From: Congeria kusceri | Taxonomy: Eukaryota; Mollusca; Bivalvia; Myida; Dreissenidae | Reading direction: 5' to 3' | NCBI GenBank assembly: GCA_027627225.1 | Contig: CM051024.1 | Coordinates: 47,031,047-47,095,046, forward strand | DNA length: 64,000 bases | In this document: in pieces, positions 1-9,205 of the stretch | Layout: each line of letters starts with the position of its first letter | Position numbering within the stretch: position 1 is the first letter of the stretch | Program-made: the position numbers and the translations under genes | The notes under the pieces: model-generated | Told to the model about the DNA's origin: nothing | Seen by the model: the letters and a program-made list of their open reading frames with translations, nothing else | The model's database searches: none

Positions 1-171
1 TTATCCCACATTCTTAATACTCCAGAAGTTATTTACTTTATTTATCACGTGTGAACTTGTATTTAATGACACATTTTTAACAAGAGGTAAGTAAACACTT
101 TATTTCGACCATACCAAGCTTATGGTAAGAGTGTACAGTCTATTTGTAACAGAAACAATACTTTTCTTCAG

Positions 172-368
172 GAAACCACCCTGTACGGAGCCACAATCAA
201 GATCCATGAGCCAGTAGGTGTGATTGGCATCGCGTGACCTGACAGCTACCCCCTGCTCGCCTTCGTGTCCTTGTTTGCCCCCCCCCCCCCCCCCCCGTTG
301 TCCGCCGCAACACCATTGTCATAGTTCCCAGTGAGAAGTACCCGCTCATGGCTATGGACATCTACCAG
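172..368 (+). pseudogene. ALDH16A1: ALDH16A1 copy A exon with stop and poly-C frameshift
   Basis: It opens after an AG acceptor with ETTLYGATIKIHEPVGVIGI, then reaches TGA at 235-237. The frame resumes as PDSYPLLAFVSLFA and runs into 19 consecutive C (278-296). After that the conserved VVRRNTIVIVPSEKYPLMAMDIYQ is read in a different frame. The exon is 197 nt where a phase 0-0 exon needs a multiple of three. Confidence 0.8.
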
Positions 369-729
369 GTGAAGATTTGTTTTGGGAATGCATTTTTTAT
401 AACAGATAATTTTTGCATATTAAAATGTTCCTTGAAATAATCGCATAATCCAATTTCATGTTCTGAATGTTTGCGATCTAGACTACTGTGCAGAAGTTTA
501 TATATTTTACCATTTCTAAATGGCAAATGTTTTCAGAAGTTTATTCTTGTTAGCAACATGTTTGTAAAAGTATGTGTACTCTTTAGCGGTGTGTGATATG
601 TGTGATTAATCCAGTGTTAACTGTCACAGAGGTGTGAGACTTTATTGGTGTATCATGTACAGGACACAAACGTATTTACTTACATAGATCACTAATAGCA
701 TAACATTGAATATTGTTTTTATATTCTAG

Positions 730-917
730 GTGTTTGACACCTCTGACCTGCCTGGTGGTGTTGTGAACATCATCACCGGTGATAGGGACCATCTATCCAA
801 GTTCTTGGCAGAGCACCAGGACGTGCAGTCCATGTGGTACTTCGGCTGTGCCGAGGGATCAAAATATGTCGAATACATATCCGCGGAAAACGTGAAACGG
901 ACTTGGGTGAACTATGG
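730..917 (+). pseudogene. ALDH16A1: ALDH16A1 copy A penultimate exon, open
   Basis: Open exon reading [20 protein letters not shown] and on to [11 protein letters not shown]. The acceptor is tctag and the donor gtgagt at 918. It ends two bases into a Gly codon, so the next exon must supply one base. No lesion is seen in this exon. Confidence 0.85.
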
Positions 918-1789
918 GTGAGTCTAGTATCAGTGTTTCATGTCTTTGAGTAATACTTTTATTAAGCTCAAAAGTCAGAGGCATTTAAGGGGTAACAGTA
1001 TTGTAAACCAGTTCTTATTTACAGACAGATTAAAGTTGTTTTTCATTATTCTTATTATACATGTGTATATTATATATGTATTTGTATTTAATTAGAATAT
1101 TTTAAAATATATTTGTGAACGTTTGTTATTGTGGGGCTTAAATTTTGGAAATTATTTCAGTATACATTTTGTTATCTAGGTTGAACTGAATTTATGATAT
1201 ATTATTATGCAATATTAAGGTAAGAACTTTCACATTTTATACCAAAATCCACTTTGTACAATTTTGAATATATTATTTTTGGTATGTTGCTGTAGGTTTC
1301 AAGAAACTTCAGTTTCACATGAGTATTTGATGTACACCCAATATCCTTGTTACCTTCACCAAGGAAGTTGTGTTTTTGCCAGTGTTGTTCATCTGTCTGT
1401 TAGCAACCTTACGTAAAAATTACGAAAAATTTGCATTAAATTTTCTGGAAAGGCTGGATATTGGCCATTGAACAAATGATTAGATTTGGGTAGTGATCCG
1501 GATCACCATCTATTCTGGATTCTGGATTGTTTTTATGGATTCTTTGTTATTGGGAAAATGTTGCCAGATTACCAGTATACTGTATGCCTTACTCGTTCAA
1601 AATTCCCCTTTCTGTATAACTAATTACTTGCAAACTCTGCTGTCTGGTCCAAGATTCAAATGCAACTAATATTAGCATACTGCAACTTCAGTCCTTTTCC
1701 ATTCTTCTTGCAGGTTAACTTTGTTGCATTATGATTAATGCCCTGTTTAGATTTATTAAAAGATGCTATATTTGTGAACGCTGCTGTAG

Positions 1790-1887
1790 CTTTGACCGAG
1801 ACTGGGAGGATGTGGACCAAGGTCAAGGTGAAGGCCGTACAGGTGAAGAACATCTGGGTACCCATGGGCGACGTGTTCGCTAACTAG
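1790..1887 (+). pseudogene. ALDH16A1: ALDH16A1 copy A terminal exon, frameshifted
   Basis: The phase inherited from the previous exon gives FDRDWEDVDQGQ, which fits the family. The conserved end KAVQVKNIWVPMGDVFAN with TAG at 1885-1887 lies in another frame. The stretch expected between these two blocks is short, so a small deletion is the likely cause. In the inherited frame translation stops at TAA 1881-1883. Confidence 0.75.
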
Positions 1888-2033
1888 ACGTTCTCACTAC
1901 GTGGTGGGTGGGGAACAGTGAAAATGTGTATCTCACTAAAGAAGCGCATGCATGTTAACAGTGACCATCTGTGGAATATTTTATCTATTGTTAATATATT
2001 GTTATTAATGGTGGAAACGTTGTTTGGACATAC

Positions 2034-2039
2034 AATAAA
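2034..2039 (+). other. Candidate polyadenylation signal
   Basis: AATAAA about 150 bases after the copy A stop codon, a fitting distance for a 3' end. No cleavage site can be read from the sequence. Confidence 0.45.
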
Positions 2040-3049
2040 TAATAAGCGTGGTTAGGTTATATTGTTTTGAGTGTCATTTTACTGTTTATTTGGTTCCATT
2101 GTCTTTGATTTTTTCTGTTGAGGAAGTAATTGTTATTGTATGATTTTGTTTTAAATTTTGTGCTAGTATTTGTTTACTTTTGTGCATTTATTGTAAGAAT
2201 ATTAGTGTAACCTATATTTTTGTTTGTACATGTGTCTACACCTGGAAACCAGCTGGCATTAACTGGCTTGTATCAGTGCTTTAATGTGTTTTGTTGCCCT
2301 CAAATTTTTTTTTTTTCATTTATCATATTAAATCTATGTATTGGGACACTATGTTTTTGGACACCCTCAAAATCGGCAAAAATAATTATTTTTCGTGTCA
2401 CAATGTTTTCGGACTAAGTGTAATTTATAAAAATTATTATTTTTGTGTCCGAACACATTTATTAAATATGTTGTCTTTGCATTTAATGGTAACACATTCC
2501 TTGATAAAAAAAAAGTGTCAGAGTGTAAACATTAATTAAGAAATAGTAAAATTCTTTAAAAAAAAAAATGAACATTATCTAAGACTACATGTGCATGTCT
2601 TTGATCAAAGATTGCTTTTAGACCTCAAAATTGTTGGACTTTTCAAAACACATACTTACATTGCTGCTGTGATGGTTGATGGTTGACGAAGGCTTTCTGT
2701 GAGTATAAACTCGGTGATGTTGCAAGATTTGTAGTACATACCTAGTAACAGTTCACAAACAGTTTAACTACTGAACTAGGGACACATCTTTGTAAATATA
2801 TGAAAATACTGTAGGTTTGTTTGCATAGTGTGTTTTCACTGTATGCATGTATGCTATAAATATACAATCATGTATTTTAAACCCCCAATTTATTCTTAAC
2901 TACTTTCAGTTTTTTTAACTGTTCTCAGGCTATCTACTAGTCATCTGCTAGGTGTTACGGAAACAGAATTTACGGGTTACCAGCCTACGTATATGCGGTC
3001 TGAAAATGTGGCACAGTAGCTAATTTTCTGAAACAGTTTGAGGAAAATT

Positions 3050-3315
3050 AGTTTGATATTTATGTTTACGACAAATAGTTTGGTGATCATGTATTACGAC
3101 AAATAGTTTGGTGATCATGTTTAACAAAAATTTGTTTGGCGAGCATATTTAACAAGTATTAGTTTGGCGATCATATTTAATAAAAGTTAGTTTGGTGATC
3201 ATATTTAATAAAAATTAGTTTGGTGATCATATTCAACAAAAATTAGTTTGGTGATTATATTTAACAAAAATTAGTTTGGTGATCATATTTGACAAAAATA
3301 AATATGGTATTTATG
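3050..3315 (+). repeat. 28-bp tandem repeat, about 8-9 copies
   Basis: The block TAGTTTGGTGATCAT recurs with GTTTGG starting at 3078, 3106, 3134, 3162, 3190, 3218, 3246 and 3274, a strict 28-base period. The spacer is mostly ATTTAACAAAAAT with point changes. A diverged copy near 3053 lies out of step by 3 bases. Confidence 0.85.
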
Positions 3316-5051
3316 TTCGCAGAAAATGTGTTGGTTTTAATGTTAAGAAGTCTTATGTTTATAAATGTGTCATTATGATATTTGTCAACATGGAAGTATA
3401 TCCAAAATATCAATGTGTTCTCTATTCTGCCTCAAAACTGTAGTGTTCAACATTACTTTATAGCTATGGTGTCGTCCTTGTGAAAAAAAAACAACAAATG
3501 TCCAAACGAAGTCAATAATCAGTTTGTGAAACACAATTTGTTATGTAGCTGTTAAGATGGAAGTAACCTCTTTTCGATAATCGTATTTTTTGTGACAATC
3601 TTGATCAAGCTGCAAAATTTTCGTAGCATTGTTTTGCTAATCCATAGAACGATAATTAGTAGTAAGTAGTCCAATTATGTATAAATTTACCCCCTTTTTT
3701 GCCTGAACTTTAGTTCTGTTTCTCTTCTTTTTATGAACTCGTTTATTGACAGCTGTGTTTGTTGTATTTGTGAATTTTATTTGAATCTCATGTTAATCAG
3801 TTTTTTTTTTTTTTTTAGTGATGTGCTTTTTTTTCAATATAACCAGTTCTTATATCAAATTTTATTTTAATTAATTTATATAATATATCGCACAAATTGA
3901 CTCCAAAATTGTGTTTACATGGTAAAAATATGAATGTTTAATAACTACACCTTGATATCCCAGCTAATTTCACTTTCACTTTTATAACCATGAAAGCAAG
4001 GCTCTGATAGGCTGACTGAAAACTTGTCAGAAGATGACCTTCAACTGGTCGTCCTCAGATCCTAATGCGAAGCATATTGTAGGATTTGATCAGATTGAAT
4101 ATTTTATAAAACTTACATAATAAACACTGAAAATATATTTTTTTCTTTTATGAATGCGTCCACTAGTGTCCATTTGATGCATGTTGAATAAAAATTAATG
4201 TGAATCTTGGTGATGTTTAGTCCAACGAATACAAGTGTGTTACTGCCACTTTAATTTTAATATGCCATACTATGGAAATTGATTTTCGTATGCCAAATCC
4301 GGTGTTGAATTATTTATCCATTCACTTTATAATGTCACAAGACTGTTTCTATTGCAGCTAATGTTGTTCATTTATGCTAGTTATTATTTTATTGTAGGTT
4401 GTCACACGTGACTAAGAAATAAAAATATGAAAACAAATAAGTTGTTATAAATGCTTTAAATTTGTTTGTGGGTTGTTTTGGAATTTTTAATTGCCAAATG
4501 CAGTCTGACAGAAGATATGAAGGGTATATAAATGCTTGTCAGCTCAAAACCATTGAGATCATAAAAGTTTGTTGCATCATCATTCAAATCCAGAATATGA
4601 TCTACCGGGTACTTCCAAAGATAATATGAACTGCTGCACGAACCAAATTTGAAAATAAACCAGACATGAGCTGTCAGAGGACAGCGCGCTCGACAATTCG
4701 AAGTATTTCAGTTGGTACATATTTTGGATAGTGGAAGGGGCATACATTTGTTAAAATACAAAACTTTTAAGTGAAGCCTTGTATAGTTTATACACCACTG
4801 CAACCCTAACATATTTTGTTTATCATATACGTGTAATTACTACTAAGAACAGTGCTCCAGAATAGCTTTTGTTCTGGGGGTAAATGTACATTTTATTGCG
4901 AACTGTTATACATATCAATTGCATATTCTGGTAGAAAAGCCTGTCAAACTTTCCGGTATCTGGGCCTCTGACTAAGAATGAGATAAAAATAACTACAAAA
5001 ATCTGGACTTTTTCATCACCAGCCTTTACTCTATTAATATTACCCTTGCAG

Positions 5052-5195
5052 ATATTCGGCCCAGTCCTTGTCGTCCTGCCATTCCGCACGGCGAAGGAAG
5101 CGATCACGCTGGCGAACAACTCAATGTATGGACTGGCGGGCAGCGTGTGGACAGAGAACATCAACCTCGCTATGGAGGTCGCCAGCAGCATCAAG
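5052..5195 (+). pseudogene. ALDH16A1: ALDH16A1 copy B exon, IFGPVLVV block
   Basis: 48 codons, from IFGPVLVVLPFRTAKEA to MEVASSIK, phase 0 at both ends. The acceptor is ttgcag and the donor gtaggg. No lesion. Confidence 0.85.
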
Positions 5196-5261
5196 GTAGG
5201 GGATCATGTGACCAGCTGCATCCTGATTGATACATACTGTACTACTAGACAACACTAGAAT

Positions 5262-5420
5262 TCTCTAAGACACTATAGTTACTACAAGAACTGCTCTATG
5301 ACACTATAGTTACTACAAGAACTGTTACTTCTTAGAAAATTATTGCTGATTACTTTCAATAGTTACTACAAGAACTGTTACTTCTTAGAAGATTATTGCT
5401 GATTACTTTCAATACACTGA
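5262..5420 (+). repeat. Nested tandem duplication, TAGTTACTACAAGAACTG
   Basis: TAGTTACTACAAGAACTG occurs three times. Two copies are followed by TTACTTCTTAGAA and ATTATTGCTGATTACTTTCAA, giving a duplication of roughly 55 bp. Short GATACTATGATATTCTAA repeats follow at 5564-5610. It lies in a copy B intron. Confidence 0.75.
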
Positions 5421-6307
5421 ATTTCAGTGTACAGTCCAAAACATGTTGTTTTAAGATAACACGGAAATCGTGTTAAAATGTCAACGTTCATGGAGCCCTT
5501 TTCCGATTGCATGCAACATTACGCAATGTCTTCCACAACAGAAGACACTGTAATACTTGAAGATACTATGATATTCTAAGATACTATGATATTCTAAGAT
5601 ACTATGATCAAAGTTTGATGCCCTAAGATACTAGGTACTATGCAAATACTAGGCTTTTAGAAGATACATTGATGCTTTGTTACAAAAAAAATATAGCAAA
5701 ATCTTATTGCTTTTTTAATAACTCAAGACGTTTTTATTCCAAAGTGATTGATTAAACTTATTGAAAATAATAGCCAAATGTCAAAATACAGCTTAAAGTA
5801 TCAAGAACTGGAATGACTGAACAAATACATGTATGTATCATGTTAGTTTTAATATATAATATAGTAGGCATGGCAACGAATACCAACATTGATATTCGAA
5901 TATTCTATTGATAAAGTATTTGAATGTTTGATCCTTGGATGCAGAAAATAATATGGTAATATTAAAAGACTTAATTGTGCTATATGTAGCTACAAACGTA
6001 CGGCTAGAAAACCGTGGCCATTACACGGACAAAGCGCTATGTATTAGAACTATGTCTTGTTGTTGCAATTTCATTTGAGAAAGACTCACCCTTGATTAAT
6101 CTCATTGACGACTTTGCTGCCTGTTTCTATGACTTTCAAGCATGTGTTCAGAGTACCACAAACCATCAGATATACCTTGGGCGCAATGCGTGATTTCAGA
6201 GCATATGTACGCAGTAACACCGATTTTGACACCTAACCTGTGTACTAGAGAAGCTAAGGCGACAGGAATACTTGAATTTTAGAGGCTAACAATGACATAT
6301 ACTGTAG

Positions 6308-6614
6308 CAGGGGTATGAAATATCAAAATTATTTACTTGTCCATGGACAAGTTCATTGTAAAAATCGACTTGTCCTCAAGCAAGCTTTTATTCCAGGCCT
6401 TCCTGATATATTTTTTCATTAAATAATAAATGAAACACAATTTTTAATTTAAATGTAGAAGTATGTAACAATAAGATAAATAACTTTCAACTTTTAAATC
6501 ATTTCCACACCCTGAAATTGTACTTGTCATTGGACAAGTAGACAGGAAAATGTATTTACCTACAGTAAAAATACCCACGTTGGATAAGTCGGGCATGGGA
6601 TTTCCTCACCCCTG
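6308..6614. mobile_element. Small element with CAGGGGT ends, hAT-like
   Basis: The ends CAGGGGTATGAAAT and GATTTCCTCACCCCTG are imperfect inverted repeats, and internal CTTGTCC..GGACAAG pairs lie within about 307 bp. CAGGG-type termini are usual for hAT non-autonomous elements. No clean 8-bp target duplication is seen. It sits in a copy B intron. Confidence 0.5.
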
Positions 6615-6701
6615 TGTAGTTCATATGCTAACTAAAATTTAATTAATAGACAGGTAAGTATATTTGAATATTTTTAACCTTTTACTTTTGCTATTTTGCA
6701 G

Positions 6702-6800
6702 GCTGGCACAATGTGGGTCAACTCACACAACATGTTTGATGCAGCTGCAGGGTTTGGAGGCTACAGACAGAGTGGTTACGGGAGAGATGGAGGCAAAGAG
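6702..6800 (+). pseudogene. ALDH16A1: ALDH16A1 copy B exon, [13 protein letters not shown] block
   Basis: 33 codons, from [17 protein letters not shown] to YGRDGGKE. This is the conserved C-terminal motif of an ALDH domain. The acceptor is ttgcag and the donor gtgtgc. Phase 0 at both ends. Confidence 0.87.
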
Positions 6801-7190
6801 GTGTGCTGAATGTCTTTGAAAGTTATCCACAAATATTAATTGTTATTTGCTTTGAGAATTTGCATAAGAGCATTCTCATACACTATAAAATCTGTCTAAC
6901 ATATGAATGTTTCTTTCAGGCATGATGATTGAAAGAGGAAAAGCTTATTTTATTTTTATTATTTTGTATTATTTGTGCATGTTGTTGTTGTAAAGACTTT
7001 ACATCGTTGGTAAATGCAGTGCAATATTCAGTGATAGTTTGTTACTGAGTTTATTTTAATCATTAATTGCCTGGGATGAATGGTCATTTTTACTGTAAAT
7101 ATTGTACATGCATTTTTTAATTCAAAATATTTAAAATCTATTGTGATAACGGCAATTTTAAGAAATTGAACTATTTCTGTTCACATACAA

Positions 7191-7330
7191 GGTTTGTATG
7201 AGTATGTCCGTCCTGCTTGGGAGGCGAGGCCACGCCCTGCCAATGTTGACCTTGACCTTAAGACGTTATGCGCCACGATTCCACAGCGGCCCACGCTTGA
7301 TGACGGCACACCTAAGGGCAGAATACCAAA
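7191..7330 (+). pseudogene. ALDH16A1: ALDH16A1 copy B exon with lost acceptor
   Basis: It encodes GLYEYVRPAWEARPRPANVD and on to DDGTPKGRIPK, the linker between the two ALDH domains. To stay in frame with the preceding phase-0 exon it must start at 7191, but the two bases before are AA. The nearby AG (7190-7191) would start the exon one base late and break the frame. The donor gtagga is normal. Confidence 0.75.
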
Positions 7331-7688
7331 GTAGGATTGGAAGCAGTTTGGACCATTCTGTGTGGCATCGTTTTTTTTTCGATAGATATGAATAATTTTA
7401 ACATGTTTATTTGAAATCTACATATCTGTATGACAATATGTTTTCTTAGAAATGAAATACTTAATAGGTTTGAAATATTATAATCTGCTTTCAGTAGTCA
7501 GTATTTAAAACAAAAATTATCAGTTGGCAAAGTTATTTTTGGATGAAATATTTTTGGCAGAAATAAGTTATCTCACTTTTCGTTTTAATAAATACTTAAC
7601 ATTTTAAGTCAGGTTATTTTAAGTGCATACCAACAAAGTGGTTTCATATCATATTTATGAATCCTTACCGAAGATTCATTCCGTGTAG

Positions 7689-7856
7689 GATTGACCGCAC
7701 CTACAAGATGTACTACTGCGGGGCTCAGAAGCTGCCAGACGCGGAGTATGCCCGGGCGGTGATCAATCCGGACGGCAAGGTGGTAGGACATGTCGCGGAG
7801 GGTAACAGGAAGGACCTTCGAAATGCCGTTGAGGCTGCCCATGATGCTGCCCCAGG
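7689..7856 (+). pseudogene. ALDH16A1: ALDH16A1 copy B exon, start of second ALDH domain
   Basis: It reads IDRTYKMYYCGAQKLPDAEY to AAHDAAPG and includes HVAEGNRKD. The acceptor is gtgtag and the donor gtatgt. It begins with the last base of a Lys codon and ends two bases into Gly, matching both neighbours. Confidence 0.85.
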
Positions 7857-8391
7857 GTATGTAGTGGACATATAGCTGATGGTCATGGTCTCGGAGTCAC
7901 TGGGATACTATAATCACTTCAACATATCTGATGTTCCATATATCCACATATAGACTCTTTTAATGTTCAATAAATTGTAAAAAGTGATCTTCGATTAGTG
8001 TACTGAAGTGTAAGCCTGAGATAAATTCTTCAATTAAACCTAACACATCATGAGAAAATTTGTGTTAAGATGTTTGCTTTGTATGAAAACTTGTGTCTTG
8101 GCCAATTACGATTATATCTATTATTCACTTTCAGTAATCAAATGTACAAGATAACAAAGTTCATTTATATATTCTTATTCAACATTGACCAGATCTGCCT
8201 AAGCTTGAAAATTATTAAGTATCCTCTCTATTGGCTTATTCTGCATTCCTTATGAAAATACATGTAATAGGATTGCAATTTTGTTTTCCAAAAGACCTTG
8301 GTATTTACATGTCAATCTTAATTCTAATTTTCCAGATGGGAAAAAAAGTGCAGCTTCTTATGGAAAAAATAACAATATTTGAGACGTGTCG

Positions 8392-8630
8392 TGGGAAAAC
8401 CGGGCTTAATGCATGTGCGTAAAGTTTCGTCCTGGATCAGCCTGTGCAGTCCTCACAGGTTAATCCAGGACGGCACTTTCCGCCTACAGTGGATTTATGT
8501 TTAGAAGAGACTTCCTTGAAACAGAAAATAAACATAAAAACGGAAAGTGTCGTCCTGGATTAGCCTGTGCGGACTGCACAGGCTGATCTTGGACGACACT
8601 TTACGCATATGCATTAAGCCTTGTTTTCCT
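8392..8630. mobile_element. MITE-like inverted-repeat element
   Basis: The left end GGGCTTAATGCATGTGCGTA is mirrored by ACGCATATGCATTAAGCC at the right. The arms also contain CGTCCTGGAT and AGCCTGTGCAG in inverted order. Length is about 239 bp with no coding capacity. From memory this looks like a repeat type common in bivalves; that attribution is untested. Confidence 0.75.
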
Positions 8631-8705
8631 ACAATACGCCTCAATTGTTGATTCTACATTCCATAAACCTTTGTGTTTAATTCTTAATTCTATCCCTGTC
8701 TCCAG

Positions 8706-8910
8706 ATGGGGAAAGCGTGCGGCTCACAACCGAGCCCAGATCGTGTACTACATGGCGGAGAATCTTGAGATCCGTCGTGAGGAGATCGCCGGGCGACTGG
8801 CGGACATGACGGGACGGTCCATGGAGAACGCTCTCCGGGAAGTGGACTTGTCCATCAGTCGGCTGTTCCACTGGGGGGCGTATGCTGATAAGTTTGAAGG
8901 CACTGTGCAG
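8706..8910 (+). pseudogene. ALDH16A1: ALDH16A1 copy B last recognisable exon
   Basis: 68 codons after completing Gly, from WGKRAAHNRAQIVYYMAENL to FEGTVQ. Typical ALDH helical region. The acceptor is tccag and the donor gttgtt. The next exon expected (ETTLYG) is not found in the following 7 kb. Confidence 0.85.
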
Positions 8911-9102
8911 GTTGTTTATATATATTTCTTTATTACCGATCTTGAATAAATAAAGTGCATTGATTTCATGATTGAATAATACTTTCTTGATTAACAGTTG
9001 TTTTCATGATTGATGCTTTATGTGTTTTATAATGTCTCAATGCAATATGGATATGTTTGGATGCTTCTTTACTGTGTTTTTATGAATGATAACATGTACA
9101 CG

Positions 9103-9112
9103 AGTGTGTGTG

Positions 9113-9202
<90 letters not shown>
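9103..9202 (+). repeat. GT / GCGT microsatellite
   Basis: (GT)n, then (GCGT)n, then (GT)n, about 100 bp. It accounts for the reading frames called on both strands here, which are not genes. Confidence 0.97.

Positions 9203-9205
<3 letters not shown>

Larger units (their letters stand above)
172..1887 (+). pseudogene. ALDH16A1: ALDH16A1-like 3' end (copy A), disrupted
   Basis: Three exons encode the C-terminal part of ALDH16A1, the aldehyde dehydrogenase family member with a second, partial ALDH domain. Recognisable pieces are [38 protein letters not shown] and the terminal VKNIWVPMGD. Exons are 172-368, 730-917 and 1790-1887, with canonical AG and GT at each junction, and upstream exons lie before the window. 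The reading frame is broken three ways: a TGA at 235-237 where family members usually carry Cys, a 19-C run that shifts the frame, and a final exon whose start phase does not match the frame that gives the conserved C-terminus. It is a pseudogene, or a real gene hit by sequencing error; I favour decay because the lesions are of different kinds. Family identity is firm, functional status is not. Confidence 0.8.
1888..5051. other. Spacer between the two ALDH16A1 blocks
   Basis: No exon was recognised here. The stretch is AT-rich and holds the 28-bp tandem array at 3050-3315, a poly-T run near 3800 and a possible fragment of the 18-kb TIR element near 2336. The minus-strand frame crossing 4823-5194 is the shadow of the exon at 5052. 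Confidence 0.6.
5052..8910 (+). pseudogene. ALDH16A1: ALDH16A1-like middle exons (copy B), partial
   Basis: Five exons (5052-5195, 6702-6800, 7191-7330, 7689-7856, 8706-8910) encode the end of the first ALDH domain, the inter-domain linker and the start of the second domain. Landmarks are IFGPVLVVLPFRTAKEA, the ALDH motif [43 protein letters not shown] and HVAEGNRKD. All five are open in phase. The block ends with TVQ, which in the protein directly precedes the ETTLYG that starts copy A, although copy A lies upstream in the DNA. No exon for the earlier N-terminal part or for the later C-terminus is visible near this block. It is best read as a partial tandem duplicate; the acceptor of the third exon is damaged. 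Confidence 0.8.
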
